A stretch of DNA of 64,000 nucleotides from BD2-11 clade cluster bacterium bin43 (GCA_002238605.1 MPMR01000007.1:30001-94000), one strand, 5' to 3'. Shown: positions 28,682 to 37,936, counted from the first letter of the stretch. Notes: a model not told the origin generated them from the letters alone. Translations and numbers: made by a program.

Positions 28682-30132
28682 CCTCGTCCAAGCCAACAGG
28701 GGACCAGCCTGGCATGACCGTTCGCACCCGCTTCGCCCCCAGTCCCACCGGCCGCCTGCACGCGGGAAACGCGCGCGTGGCGGTCTTCAACTGGGCGTTC
28801 GCGCGCCACCATGGGGGAGCCTTCATCCTGCGCGTCGAGGACACCGACGTCGAGCGCAACGTGGCGGATTCGCTTGATACGATCCTCGACGATCTGCGCT
28901 GGCTCGGAACCCCGTGGGACGAAGGCCCGGAAGTCGGCGGAGACCATGGCCCGTACAGACAGAGCGAGCGCCAGGCGGTGTATGCCGAAACCGCCGGGCG
29001 ACTCGTGAAGGCGGGCCTGGCCTACCCCTGCTACTGCGATCTCGAAGCGGCGGTGGAGCCCGGCTTCCGCTATCCCGGGACCTGTCGGACCCTGACCCGG
29101 GCCGAACGGGTCCGGCGCGAGCGCGACGGGCGGCGCCCGGTGACGCGCTTTCACGTCCCTGCCGGCGAGATCGTGGTGCGTGACGAGGTCTACGGAACGG
29201 TCTCCTTTCCGCCGGACGAGTTCGGCGATTTCGTGATCGTGCGCGCCGACGGGCGCCCGACCTACAACTTCGCGGTCGTCGTGGACGACATCGCCATGCG
29301 CATCACGCACGTCATCCGCGGGGTGGGCCACCTTTCCAATACGCCCAGGCAGGCGGCGCTCTTCGACGCCCTGGCTGCCCCGCGGCCGGTCTTCGCCCAC
29401 CTCCCGATGGTGCTGGGCACGGACCGCCGCAAGCTGTCGAAGCGCGAGGGCGCGTCCTCGCTGGCCCTGTTGCGCGAGGCGGGGTACCCGGCTTCCGCGG
29501 TCATGAACTACCTCTCACTGCTGGGATGGTCCGCGCCGGGTGGGGAAGAGATCCTGACCCCCGCCGAACTGGTCCGCGAGGTGGGACTCGAGCGCATAGG
29601 CACCAGCAACACCGTGTACGACCCGGACAAGCTGCGGTGGGTGTCGGGGAGGCACATCGCCCGTATTCCGCTCCCCGAGCTGGCGCGCGCGGTCAAGCCT
29701 TTCGTCGATCCGGCCCGCGTGCCCGCAGACCGTTACGACCTGTCCCGGGCCGTCGACGTGATTCGCGGGCGCATGACCACCTATTCCGAGATCAACGACC
29801 ATCTTTCGCTGTTCCTGGTGGCCCGTGGGCCGGAGTTGAAGGGCGTCCAGGCGGCTCTCCGGGACGACGCGGGCGCGGGTGTCGTGTTGCGCGCGGCGGC
29901 CGATCGCCTGGCCGCCCTGCCGGAGTGGGAGGCTCCCGCCATCGGCCGGGCGATCCGCGCCGCGGGCAAGGAGACGGGTGCCCGCGGCCCCGCGCTGTTC
30001 CACCCGGTCCGAAAGGCGGTGACCGGGCGGGAGAGCGGACCCGACCTGGGACAGGTGCTTGGCGTCTACGGCCGCGACGAAACGCTCGAGCGCATCTCCG
30101 CGGCGCTCCCGGACGGGCTGACGCAAGGCTGA
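28678..30132 (+). CDS. gltX: Glutamyl-tRNA synthetase
   Basis: This class I synthetase charges tRNA-Glu and, in many bacteria, also tRNA-Gln for later amidation. In 484 residues it has the class I signature as PSPTGRLHAGNAR (HAGN in place of HIGH, normal for GluRS) near residue 22, CYCDLEA near 118, and KLSKREG near 259 as the KMSKS loop. The anticodon-binding helical domain follows. ATG 28678 overlaps the uvrC stop; a second ATG at 28714 lies just before the conserved TVRTRFAPSPTG and may be the true start. Confidence 0.94.
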   Translation: MTSSKPTGDQPGMTVRTRFAPSPTGRLHAGNARVAVFNWAFARHHGGAFILRVEDTDVERNVADSLDTILDDLRWLGTPWDEGPEVGGDHGPYRQSERQAVYAETAGRLVKAGLAYPCYCDLEAAVEPGFRYPGTCRTLTRAERVRRERDGRRPVTRFHVPAGEIVVRDEVYGTVSFPPDEFGDFVIVRADGRPTYNFAVVVDDIAMRITHVIRGVGHLSNTPRQAALFDALAAPRPVFAHLPMVLGTDRRKLSKREGASSLALLREAGYPASAVMNYLSLLGWSAPGGEEILTPAELVREVGLERIGTSNTVYDPDKLRWVSGRHIARIPLPELARAVKPFVDPARVPADRYDLSRAVDVIRGRMTTYSEINDHLSLFLVARGPELKGVQAALRDDAGAGVVLRAAADRLAALPEWEAPAIGRAIRAAGKETGARGPALFHPVRKAVTGRESGPDLGQVLGVYGRDETLERISAALPDGLTQG

Positions 30133-30186
30133 AACCACCCGGCCGGCCGGCATGTCCCCGGCCGTTTGCGAGGCCCGCCTCCGGGT

Positions 30187-30215
30187 TTGACGAGAGTCCC
30201 CCTTCATGTGATACT
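30187..30215 (+). promoter_or_regulatory. Sigma-70-type promoter candidate for TPR lipoprotein gene
   Basis: TTGACG at 30187-30192 and GATACT at 30210-30215 are separated by 17 bases. TGTG just before the -10 element resembles an extended -10. The gene starts about 90 bases downstream, after the end of the gltX operon, where a new promoter is expected. Confidence 0.6.
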
Positions 30216-30307
30216 GTCAGGTTCTACGGGTACGTTTTCCGAGTACTCCGAAATCGCGTGCGAAACGGTGGCTCGGCCGCGCATCAATCGAGAGGAGGAA
30301 GCCGGAA

Positions 30308-31738
30308 ATGAGGTTCCAGGCTGGTGTCGTGCTGGCGGCGAGTATGGTGATCGTGGCGGGCGGTTGCGCCGCCGGTTCAGGTGGCGGCGGGGGCGGAGGC
30401 GACACGCCCATGCCCCCGGGCATGGAAGAGGGAGTCCCGCCGCGCGACAACATGTTTACGCGCACCGCCGCGCTGGCGTTGTCGCAGGCGATGCAGAACG
30501 CCGACCCCGGGGAACGCGAGTCGCGGTACCAGGAAGCGTTGCAGGCGGCCATGGACGGCATCGCCAACGACCCCGGCAATCCGCAGTCGTACCGTCAGGC
30601 CGGAGAGGCCTTCGTGGGGCTGAACGACCTCGTCGGGGCCGACTCCATGTGGACCAGGGCCGAAGATCTCTACCCGCTCTACTCCTTCGACCTGGATCCG
30701 CTCCGCGAGCAGCAGTGGGTGAACCAGTACAACCTGGCGGTGAACCAGATCCAGACGGGCGACATGGAAGGGGCGATCCCCCAGTTGGAATCGGCGCACG
30801 CGATTTACAAGGGACGCCCCGAGGCGATGCTCAATCTGGGCTCGCTTCATGCGCAGCTCGGGAACGAAGGCGATGCCGTGGATTGGTACAGGATCGCACT
30901 CGAACTGCTGCGCGGCCCGGAATTCGAAACGCAGCCGGCAGACATCCAGGCGACATGGTCGGAGAACGAGGAGATCGCGGCCTTCAACCTCGCCCAGATC
31001 CTGGCGAACGCCGGCCGCAACGAGGAAGCCGAGGTAGCCTACCGCACCTACCTGGAGCGAAGCCCGGACAACGTCACGGCGCTGAGCAACCTCGCCGTGG
31101 TCCTGATGTCCATGGACCGCAACGAGGAAGCCGCCGAGATCTACCAGGCGCTCCTGGCGCGTACCGACCTGGATGCGCGCGACTACTACGTCACCGGCAT
31201 CGGCCTCTACAACGCCGAGAACTACTCGATGGCGGCACAGGCCTTCGGCCGGTCGTACGAGCTCATTCCCGAGAGCCGGGACGCGCTCTACAACTACGCG
31301 CAGGCCCTCTACCTCGCCGGGGAACTGGACGAGCTGTACCCGGCCGCGGTATCCCTCGCGGAGATGGACCCGCATAACAACAACGTCTACAGGCTGCTGG
31401 CCCAGGGCCTGATGGCCCAGGGGGACACGGCGGAGGCGGCGCGGGTTCTGGAAGAGGAGATGGCGACCCTCGAGTTCGAGATCGACGGCACCATGCTGCA
31501 ACCGTTCGGCGGTGGAGGCGGCGTCGTGAGCGGCGAACTCGTCAACCACTCGCTGCCTGAAGGCGGCTCGATCGACATCCGTGTTTTCTTCTTCGGCACG
31601 GACGGGCTCGAAATCGGAACCCAGGATGTCTCGGTGGCGGTGCCGGCCGCTGAGATGCGGGAGGTGTTCCGGGTCGAAATGGACACCGACCAGGACGTGG
31701 TCGCCTATCGATACGAGGTCATTTCCCCGGAGCCATGA
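30308..31738 (+). CDS. Tetratricopeptide-repeat lipoprotein
   Basis: The 476-residue product begins with a lipoprotein signal ending in the lipobox VAGGC (residues 16-20), then a Gly-rich linker. TPR-like helical repeats run from about residue 50 to 390; clear units include NLGSLHAQLGNEGDAVDWY, NLAVVLMSMDRNEEAAEIY and NYAQALYLAGELDEL. A C-terminal beta-rich domain follows. TPR lipoproteins usually act as scaffolds in the envelope; the partner here is unknown. The ribosome binding site is gaggagga about 10 bases before the ATG. It has its own promoter candidate and a downstream hairpin, so it looks monocistronic. Confidence 0.85.
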   Translation: MRFQAGVVLAASMVIVAGGCAAGSGGGGGGGDTPMPPGMEEGVPPRDNMFTRTAALALSQAMQNADPGERESRYQEALQAAMDGIANDPGNPQSYRQAGEAFVGLNDLVGADSMWTRAEDLYPLYSFDLDPLREQQWVNQYNLAVNQIQTGDMEGAIPQLESAHAIYKGRPEAMLNLGSLHAQLGNEGDAVDWYRIALELLRGPEFETQPADIQATWSENEEIAAFNLAQILANAGRNEEAEVAYRTYLERSPDNVTALSNLAVVLMSMDRNEEAAEIYQALLARTDLDARDYYVTGIGLYNAENYSMAAQAFGRSYELIPESRDALYNYAQALYLAGELDELYPAAVSLAEMDPHNNNVYRLLAQGLMAQGDTAEAARVLEEEMATLEFEIDGTMLQPFGGGGGVVSGELVNHSLPEGGSIDIRVFFFGTDGLEIGTQDVSVAVPAAEMREVFRVEMDTDQDVVAYRYEVISPEP

Positions 31739-31759
31739 TTTCTCAGGGCCTGCGGGAGT

Positions 31760-31793
31760 CCCGGGCGACGGCGCGGATGACGCGTCGCCCGGG
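31760..31793 (+). terminator. GC-rich hairpin after the TPR lipoprotein gene
   Basis: A perfect 11-bp stem (cccgggcgacg and cgtcgcccggg) encloses a 12-base loop 22 bases after the stop codon. There is no U-tract, so it may be a terminator of the hairpin-only kind or an RNA-stabilising element. It lies between the lipoprotein gene and tRNA-Gly. Confidence 0.5.
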
Positions 31794-31813
31794 CTTCCCG
31801 CTCAGGTCCGTTT

Positions 31814-31886
31814 GCGGGCGTAGCTCAGTTGGTAGAGCATCAGCTTCCCAAGCTGAGGGTCGCCGGTTCGAGCCCGGTCGCCCGCT
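31814..31886 (+). tRNA. tRNA-Gly (anticodon CCC)
   Basis: The 73-base cloverleaf has acceptor arms gcgggcg and cgcccgc, the D-arm tagctcagttggtagagca, an anticodon stem tcagc/gctga with loop ttcccaa (anticodon CCC), and a T-arm gccgg-ttcgagc-ccggt. CCA is not encoded. It reads the codon GGG. Confidence 0.95.
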
Positions 31887-31950
31887 TCCTCCCCGGGTGA
31901 CGGCTCCGTCGCCCGTCCCTCGCTGGCGCGATGCCGACCCGCCCGCGCCA

Positions 31951-31974
31951 TCAGAAAAGCTGCTAGTTTTCTGA
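31951..31974. other. AT-rich perfect inverted repeat after tRNA-Gly
   Basis: tcagaaaa (31951-31958) and ttttctga (31967-31974) form a perfect 8-bp inverted repeat around an 8-base centre. It stands out in a GC-rich context, between tRNA-Gly and the cupin lipoprotein gene. It could be a weak terminator for the tRNA or an operator; nothing decides between them. Confidence 0.55.
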
Positions 31975-32066
31975 CATAACCATCTCATTGTGCGCCCGCG
32001 CGCGGTGTCGACAGCCGCGGGCAATCGGGCTCGCCGGCCCCGTCCAGACTCTTGGAGACGAGCATC

Positions 32067-32474
32067 ATGAAGGCCATTTCGACCGCGACTTCCGCACTCG
32101 TTCTGATTGTTGCCGCCTGCGCTCCCGACGACAGTCCGCCGGCGGAGTCCGAGCAGACGACCGGACGAACGCCTCAATTCGAGAACGAGTATGTCGAGGT
32201 CTGGAAGAGCGTGATCGTGCCCGATCAGCCGCTGGAAATGCACCGTCACGACAATCCCCGCGCCATCATCGCGCTCACGGGCGGGACCCTGACGGTCGTG
32301 AACGACGCCGGCGAGGAGCGCGACATGACCTGGGAGACCGGGAGCGCCTACTGGCTGGAGGCCGACCCGCCGGGCGAGCTGCACGGCGACGTGAACGAGG
32401 GACCGGAGCCGGTTGAAGTGATCGTCGTACAGTTGAAGCGACCCGCGATGGAGGGGGCGCCGGGCGGCCGCTGA
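32067..32474 (+). CDS. Small cupin-domain lipoprotein
   Basis: The 135-residue product has a lipoprotein signal with lipobox IVAAC (cysteine at about residue 17). A single cupin-2 barrel follows, with HRHDNPRAIIALTGGTLTVV near residue 57 and a second strand pair ending near HGDV. The HRH and later His could bind a metal, but the second-motif residues are incomplete, so an enzyme role is uncertain. ATG 32067 is chosen for the ggagacgagc ribosome binding site and the signal sequence. It lies alone between tRNA-Gly and the DUF512 gene. Confidence 0.75.
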   Translation: MKAISTATSALVLIVAACAPDDSPPAESEQTTGRTPQFENEYVEVWKSVIVPDQPLEMHRHDNPRAIIALTGGTLTVVNDAGEERDMTWETGSAYWLEADPPGELHGDVNEGPEPVEVIVVQLKRPAMEGAPGGR

Positions 32475-32504
32475 GCGACCGCGGAGCCGCCGGAGGACAA
32501 CAGG

Positions 32505-33776
32505 ATGGTTCGGATCGCCGGGGTCGAGAGCGGGAGCATCGCGGAAGAGCTCCGGCTTGAGATCGGCACCCGCGTCGTGCGCATCAACGGGCAGCGAGTG
32601 CGCGACGGCATCGACCTCGCCTTCCTCCTCGGAGATCCGGAGCTGGCCGTCGAGACGGTCTCGCCCGCGGGCGAACACCTCGTGTACGACATCGAACGGG
32701 ATCCGGGGACGCCGATCGGGCTGGTCCCGGAGCCCGACAAGATCCGCGAATGCGCCAACAAGTGCGTCTTCTGCTTCATCGACGGCAACCCTCGGGACGC
32801 ACGGCGCAGCCTGTGGCTGCGGGATGACGATTTCCGGCTCTCCTTCACCTACGGAAGCTACGTCACCCTGACCAATCTGGGGCCACGGGGCCTGCAGCGG
32901 CTTGTGGACCAGCGCATCTCGCCACTGTACGTGAGCGTGCACGCCACCGAGCCGGAGGTTCGCGAACGCCTTCTGGTCAACCGGCGCGCGGGGCTCATCA
33001 TGGAGCAGCTCTCCTTTCTGCTCGAAGGGGGGCTGGAGGTGCATACCCAGGTGGTGCTCTGCCCGGAATGGAACGACGGCGCGCACCTCGACCGGACCGT
33101 CGACGACCTCTGGTCGCTGGGGCCGCGGGTGCGCTCGCTCTCGGTGGTTCCGGTGGGGCTCACCAGGTACAACGAGAACCGGCCGGTGCGGCGCCTCACT
33201 GCAGCCGAAGCCGCAAACGCAATTGAACAGGTCGAGCGGGCCCGGCAGCGGACGCCCGGCCGGAGGGAAACCCGCTGGGCCTACGCCGCCGACGAGATGT
33301 TTCTGATCGCCGGGATGGAAGTGCCCGGTGTCCCCTATTACGACGACCTGTCGCTCGTGGAGAACGGCGTAGGCGCGGTGCGCCGCTTCCTGGACGACCT
33401 GGACGCCGGTATGGACACGCTGCCCGACCTCTCGGGGCACCGCATCCGCGTGGTGACGGGCCGGTCGATGGCTCCCTGGATCGAGGCCCGTGCGGGGAAG
33501 CTGGAATCCGCCACGCGGGCGGAGGTCGAGGTGCTGGCCGTGACCAACCGCTACTTCGGAGAAGGGGTTACGGTTGCGGGCCTGCTTGCGGGGCGCGACA
33601 TGCGCGCGGCGCTCGGGGAGGGACGGCGCGAGGACATCATCCTGCTTCCGGCCGAGGCTCTCAACGCCGATGAAGTGTTCGTCGACGACTATCCCCTGGC
33701 GCGGCTTGAGCGCGAACTGGCGCCGGCGAGGGTGCTCGCCGGTCACGAGATCACTCGGGCGCTTGCGGAGTCATGA
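32505..33776 (+). CDS. DUF512 protein: PDZ domain plus radical-SAM-like core
   Basis: The 423-residue product starts with a PDZ-like domain (ESGSIAEELRLEIGTRVVRI, about 8-27). A radical-SAM-like segment with the cysteine motif CANKCVFCF near residue 83 (CX3CX2C) follows, then the conserved C-terminal DUF512 domain (about 225-420, with YYDDLSLVENGVGAVRRF). Proteins of this type are widespread and often sit next to der, as here, where the stop overlaps the der start. Their reaction has not been established to my knowledge. The three cysteines suggest an iron-sulfur cluster. Confidence 0.88.
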   Translation: MVRIAGVESGSIAEELRLEIGTRVVRINGQRVRDGIDLAFLLGDPELAVETVSPAGEHLVYDIERDPGTPIGLVPEPDKIRECANKCVFCFIDGNPRDARRSLWLRDDDFRLSFTYGSYVTLTNLGPRGLQRLVDQRISPLYVSVHATEPEVRERLLVNRRAGLIMEQLSFLLEGGLEVHTQVVLCPEWNDGAHLDRTVDDLWSLGPRVRSLSVVPVGLTRYNENRPVRRLTAAEAANAIEQVERARQRTPGRRETRWAYAADEMFLIAGMEVPGVPYYDDLSLVENGVGAVRRFLDDLDAGMDTLPDLSGHRIRVVTGRSMAPWIEARAGKLESATRAEVEVLAVTNRYFGEGVTVAGLLAGRDMRAALGEGRREDIILLPAEALNADEVFVDDYPLARLERELAPARVLAGHEITRALAES

Positions 33777-35110
33777 TCGACGCGCGACTCCCGGTGGTCG
33801 CGGTGGTCGGCCGTCCCAACGTGGGCAAGTCCACGCTCTTCAACCGCGTCCTGGGACGGCGCAAGGCGATCGTGGACGACACCCCGGGCGTGACTCGGGA
33901 CCGGCACTTCGCCCGCGCCGACTGGGCGGGGCGGGACTTCTTCCTGGTCGATACCGGGGGGGTGGTGGAGGGCAGCGACAGCCCGCTCGACCGGGCGGTG
34001 CGCACCCAGGCCCTGGCGGCCGTGAAGGAAGCCGACCTGATCCTCTTCGTGGTAGACGCCAGGGACGGCATCCATCCGCTGGACGAAAAGCTCGGCGCGG
34101 TGCTGCGGCGCAGCGAGCGTCCGGTTCTGCTGGTGGCGAACAAGGTGGACAACCTTCCGCGCGAAACTTCCCACCACGAGTTCTGGGGCCTGGGCCTGGG
34201 CGAGCCGGTCCCCGTGAGCGCGATCTCGGGGAAGGGAAGCGGCGACCTGCTGGACGTGGTGCTGGAGGCACTGCCTGATCCCGAGACCGTTCGCACCGAG
34301 CCCGACACGGTGCGGGTGGCGGTGATCGGCAAGCCCAACGTGGGCAAGTCCAGCTTCGTCAACCGATTGTTCGGCGAGGAGCGCATGGTGGTCAGCGAGG
34401 CGGCCGGCACCACCCGCGACCCCGTGGACTCCACCATGCGCTACCACGGACGCAATCTGGTCTTCGTGGACACCGCCGGGCTGCGCCGCCAGGCCCGCAT
34501 CCACGACTCCATCGAGTACTACGCGTGGCTGCGCGCGACCCGGGTGATCCGGGAGGCGGACGTATGCCTGGTGCTGACGGACGCCTCCTCGGGCATCCAC
34601 ATGCAGGACGTGAAGGTCGCCGAGACGGCCTGGGACTCGGGCTGCGGGGTCATCCTGGTGGTCAACAAATGGGATCTCGTCGAGAGGAACGGCTCCACCG
34701 CGCCCGGAATCGAGAGAGACGTGCGCGCGCGCATCCCCTTCCTGCGCTGGGTGCCCTTCGTCTTCACCTCGGCGCTCACCGGCCAGCGGGTGCGCAGGAC
34801 TCTGGATCTCGTGCTCCGGGTCCAGGAGGAACGGGAACGCCGCATCCCGACCCCGGAATTCAACCGGGAGCTGGGACGGCTGGTGGCGCGCCATCCACCG
34901 GCGCATTCGCGCGGGCGGGCGGTCAAGGTTCGCTATGGCACCCAGGTGGGCGTCGCTCCTCCCGCCTTCGTCCTCTTCAGCAATCTGCCCAGGGAGATTC
35001 AACCGGCCTACGCACGTTATCTTGAGAACGGGTTCCGCCGCCGCTGGCCGATGGCGGGTTCGCCGCTCCAGATGCGCTTCAAGGCGGATGGAGGCCCCGA
35101 CAGACGATGA
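33773..35110 (+). CDS. der: GTPase Der (EngA), 50S ribosome assembly factor
   Basis: Der is a tandem-GTPase protein needed for late 50S assembly. The 445-residue product has two G domains, with Walker A GRPNVGKST near residue 13 and GKPNVGKSS near residue 185, G4 motifs NKVD and NKWD, and a C-terminal KH-like domain (about 350-445). Both P-loops are intact. It starts at ATG 33773, overlapping the DUF512 stop, and its stop overlaps plsY, so the three form one unit. Confidence 0.96.
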   Translation: MIDARLPVVAVVGRPNVGKSTLFNRVLGRRKAIVDDTPGVTRDRHFARADWAGRDFFLVDTGGVVEGSDSPLDRAVRTQALAAVKEADLILFVVDARDGIHPLDEKLGAVLRRSERPVLLVANKVDNLPRETSHHEFWGLGLGEPVPVSAISGKGSGDLLDVVLEALPDPETVRTEPDTVRVAVIGKPNVGKSSFVNRLFGEERMVVSEAAGTTRDPVDSTMRYHGRNLVFVDTAGLRRQARIHDSIEYYAWLRATRVIREADVCLVLTDASSGIHMQDVKVAETAWDSGCGVILVVNKWDLVERNGSTAPGIERDVRARIPFLRWVPFVFTSALTGQRVRRTLDLVLRVQEERERRIPTPEFNRELGRLVARHPPAHSRGRAVKVRYGTQVGVAPPAFVLFSNLPREIQPAYARYLENGFRRRWPMAGSPLQMRFKADGGPDRR

Positions 35111-35742
35111 CCCCATGGCTCTGGTTGCTGGCCGCCTATTTCGCGGGATCGCTCCCGACCAGTTACGTCGTCGGAAAGGCGATCGGCGGAATGGACCTGC
35201 GCCGCGAGGGAAGCGGCAACCTGGGCGCGACCAACGTCTACCGGGCGATGGGGTTGCGCGTGGCGGTGCCGGTCGCGCTGGTGGACATCGGCAAGGGCTG
35301 GCTGCCGGCCTGGCTGTTTCCGATGCTGGACGGCGGCGCCGCGAGCGGTTGGGCGGCAGCGTACGGCGCCGCCGCGATCCTCGGCCACACCTTCTCCTGC
35401 TGGATGCGCTTCAGGGGGGGAAAGGGCGTGGCCACGGCCGCCGGGGCCTTCCTCGCGCTGTCGCCGGTCGCCGTGCTGGCGGCCGCGGCGGTCTGGGTGC
35501 TGGTCTTCGCGGGGCGGGGCATCGTCTCGCTCGCATCGATCGCGGCGGCGGTCGCGCTTCCGGCGGTGGTGGTGGTGGGGAATGCAGTGCGCGGCGCCGG
35601 GGATCCATGGGTCGCGGGGCTTGCGGTCCTGTCCGGCGCCTTCATCGTCTGGGCCCACCGGTCCAACATCGGGCGACTGCTGAGGGGCGAAGAAGGGCGC
35701 ATCAGTGACGATCGACGTGCCCGACGGGGCGAAGATGGCTGA
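35107..35742 (+). CDS. plsY: PlsY, glycerol-3-phosphate acyltransferase
   Basis: PlsY acylates glycerol-3-phosphate from acyl-phosphate, the first step of phospholipid synthesis. The 211-residue polytopic protein carries the family motifs GSLPTSYVVGK near residue 13, GSGNLGATNVYR near 36, and FRGGKGVATAAG near 102. Several membrane helices are visible. The C-terminal tail is charged. The next gene, gpsA, makes its substrate glycerol-3-phosphate, and the two overlap. Confidence 0.94.
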   Translation: MTPWLWLLAAYFAGSLPTSYVVGKAIGGMDLRREGSGNLGATNVYRAMGLRVAVPVALVDIGKGWLPAWLFPMLDGGAASGWAAAYGAAAILGHTFSCWMRFRGGKGVATAAGAFLALSPVAVLAAAAVWVLVFAGRGIVSLASIAAAVALPAVVVVGNAVRGAGDPWVAGLAVLSGAFIVWAHRSNIGRLLRGEEGRISDDRRARRGEDG

Positions 35743-36754
35743 GCCCGCCCACAGGATCGGCGTGCTGGGCGCCGGCAGCTGGGGGACGGCCCTGGCCGCG
35801 CTCGCCGCGCGCCGGGGGCACGACGTCTGTCTGTGGGCGCGCGAGCCGGAAGTCGTGCGGCAGATCCGGGAGGGCGGCGAGAACCAGTGCTTCCTGCCCG
35901 GCGTGGAACTTCCGCGCGAACTGAACGCAACCGGAGAGATGGAAGGGGCCGTCGCCGGCGCGGAGATCGTCATGTCGGTGAGTCCCGCGCAGTACGCCGG
36001 GACCGTCGTGGGACGCGCCGCGCCCTTTCTGGAGTCCGATGCCGTGGTGGTGTCGGCCTCCAAGGGGATCGAGATCGCGACGCTGCGGCGCATGGACGAG
36101 GTGATGTCCGAGCTGCTCACGCCGCGACAGGGCGCGCGCCTGACCGTGCTCTCGGGTCCCAGCTTCGCGGCGGAAGTGGTGCGCGGCCAGCCCACCGCGG
36201 TGGTGGCGGCGAGCCGGTCGGAGGAGGCCCGCCTGCTGGTCCAGACCGCCCTTCAGGGCCCCAGTTTTCGCGTGTACACCAACGACGACGTGATCGGGGT
36301 CGAGCTGGGCGGCGCCCTCAAGAACGTGATCGCGCTGGCCGCCGGGGTGGTGGCGGGCCACGGTTTCGGACACAACACGCTCTGTGCCCTGATCACCCGC
36401 GGACTGGCCGAAATCACCCGGCTCGGGGTTGCCATGGGCGCCCGTCCACCCACTTTTTTCGGGTTGGCGGGAATGGGCGACCTGGTCCTTACCTGCACCG
36501 GCCACGTGAGCCGCAACCGCACCGTGGGCTTCGAGCTCGGACGGGGGCGCACCCTGGACGACATTCTGGGCGGCATGACGGCGGTGGCGGAGGGCGTGAA
36601 GACGGCGGAGGCCGTGCACGAGCTGGCCGCCAGGTATCGGGTGGAGATGCCGATCTGCGACCAGGTCTACGATATCCTGATGGGGAGAACGGACCCCGCC
36701 GAGGCGGCGAACAACCTCATGATGCGGGATCCCAAGCCGGAACACTGGTCGTGA
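35735..36754 (+). CDS. gpsA: GpsA, NAD(P)-dependent glycerol-3-phosphate dehydrogenase
   Basis: GpsA reduces dihydroxyacetone phosphate to glycerol-3-phosphate, feeding PlsY from the preceding gene. The 339-residue product (from ATG 35735) has the Rossmann motif GVLGAGSWGTALA near residue 10, the SGPSFA segment near 148, and GALKNVIALAAG near 190 with the catalytic lysine. GTG 35705 would add ten residues and a 38-base overlap with plsY; ATG 35735 with an 8-base overlap is preferred. Confidence 0.94.
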   Translation: MAEPAHRIGVLGAGSWGTALAALAARRGHDVCLWAREPEVVRQIREGGENQCFLPGVELPRELNATGEMEGAVAGAEIVMSVSPAQYAGTVVGRAAPFLESDAVVVSASKGIEIATLRRMDEVMSELLTPRQGARLTVLSGPSFAAEVVRGQPTAVVAASRSEEARLLVQTALQGPSFRVYTNDDVIGVELGGALKNVIALAAGVVAGHGFGHNTLCALITRGLAEITRLGVAMGARPPTFFGLAGMGDLVLTCTGHVSRNRTVGFELGRGRTLDDILGGMTAVAEGVKTAEAVHELAARYRVEMPICDQVYDILMGRTDPAEAANNLMMRDPKPEHWS

Positions 36755-36788
36755 CCGCGTCGCCGATCCAGGGGCCCGGGAGGAGCCA

Positions 36789-37160
36789 TTGAACGAACCG
36801 ATCGCGCGGCGCGCGTACTATTCCATCGGTGAAGTGTGCGACCTCACCGGAATCCAGGCGCATGTGCTGCGCTACTGGGAGACGCGATTCGAGCTGCTTC
36901 GCCCCGTAAAGAACCAGGCCGGCAACCGGGTCTATCGTCCCCGGGAAGTCGAACTGGTGCTTCTGCTCAAGCGTCTCCTCTACGAAGACAAGTACACCGT
37001 GGAGGGCGCCCGCCAGGAGCTGGCTCGGATGCGCAGGACGGGGGGCCTCAAGAAAGCCCGCAAGTCGGCGCTCGCTCCCGAGCTTCGCGGCCAGCTCAAG
37101 AGCGATCTGGCGGAGTTGATGGACATCCTTTCGGTTTCCGGCCAGACCGGCGATTCCTGA
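36789..37160 (+). CDS. MerR-family transcriptional regulator
   Basis: The 123-residue product has the MerR winged helix-turn-helix at residues 9-75: YYSIGEVCDLTGIQAHVLRY followed by WETRFELL and NRVYRPREVELVL. The C-terminal part is a short coiled coil with no cysteine-rich metal site, so the effector is unknown. It resembles the small MerR proteins that accompany housekeeping genes. TTG 36789 follows a strong gggaggag ribosome binding site. It lies between gpsA and surE on the same strand. Confidence 0.88.
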   Translation: MNEPIARRAYYSIGEVCDLTGIQAHVLRYWETRFELLRPVKNQAGNRVYRPREVELVLLLKRLLYEDKYTVEGARQELARMRRTGGLKKARKSALAPELRGQLKSDLAELMDILSVSGQTGDS

Positions 37161-37170
37161 CCGACAGCGC

Positions 37171-37917
37171 ATGCACATCCTGTGCACGAACGATGACGGC
37201 TACATGGCTCCGGGTCTGGCCGTCCTTCAGAGCGCCGCGCGACGACTCGGCTCGGTGCGTGTGGTGGCGCCCGACCGCGAGCAGAGCGCGACCAGCCACT
37301 CGCTCACGCTGCATCTCCCGCTTCGCGCCCGGACGGGCCCCGGGGACGTGTCCGTAGTCGACGGTACGCCCACGGACTGCGTCATCCTGGCGCTGAGCGC
37401 GCTTCTGGAGGAGCGCCCGACGGTCTGCTTCTCCGGGGTGAACCACGGGTCCAACATGGGAGAGGATGTCCTCTATTCGGGTACGGTGGCGGCCGCCATG
37501 GAAGCGACCGTGCTCGGCATCCCGTCGGTCGCGGTGTCGTACGCCGGACGCGACCTGAGGGAAGGCCTCGGCTGGTCCGGACCTCTGTCCAGCCTCCTGG
37601 AGCAGGTGCTGGCCAAACCATTCCCCACCGACACCCTGTTCAACGTCAACCTCCCCCCGATTCCGCCGGCGGAGGCGAAGGGGGTGCGGGTCACCCGGCT
37701 GGGCCGCCGCAGGTACAGCGATTCGCTGATGCGCGGCCACGATCCGATGGGGAAGGAGTACTACTGGATCGGGGCGTCCACTCCGGCGTGGAGCGGCTCC
37801 GCGGATTCGGATTTTCGTGCCGTGGAGGAGGGCTACGTTTCGGTGACCCCGCTCCACCTCGACCTCACCAACTACAGGCTTCTCGAGGAGGTGCGGGCGT
37901 GGGATCTGATGATGTAG
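37171..37917 (+). CDS. surE: SurE, 5'/3'-nucleotidase
   Basis: SurE is a metal-dependent nucleotidase of stationary-phase survival. In 248 residues it shows the metal site CTNDDGYMAPGL at residues 5-16, the SATSHSLTLH segment near 41, and FSGVNHGSNMGEDVLYSGTV near residue 87-106 with the asparagine that completes the metal site. The fold is complete. It starts 10 bases after the merR stop. Confidence 0.94.
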   Translation: MHILCTNDDGYMAPGLAVLQSAARRLGSVRVVAPDREQSATSHSLTLHLPLRARTGPGDVSVVDGTPTDCVILALSALLEERPTVCFSGVNHGSNMGEDVLYSGTVAAAMEATVLGIPSVAVSYAGRDLREGLGWSGPLSSLLEQVLAKPFPTDTLFNVNLPPIPPAEAKGVRVTRLGRRRYSDSLMRGHDPMGKEYYWIGASTPAWSGSADSDFRAVEEGYVSVTPLHLDLTNYRLLEEVRAWDLMM

Positions 37918-37936
37918 CGGTCGGGGGCCGCGCTCC

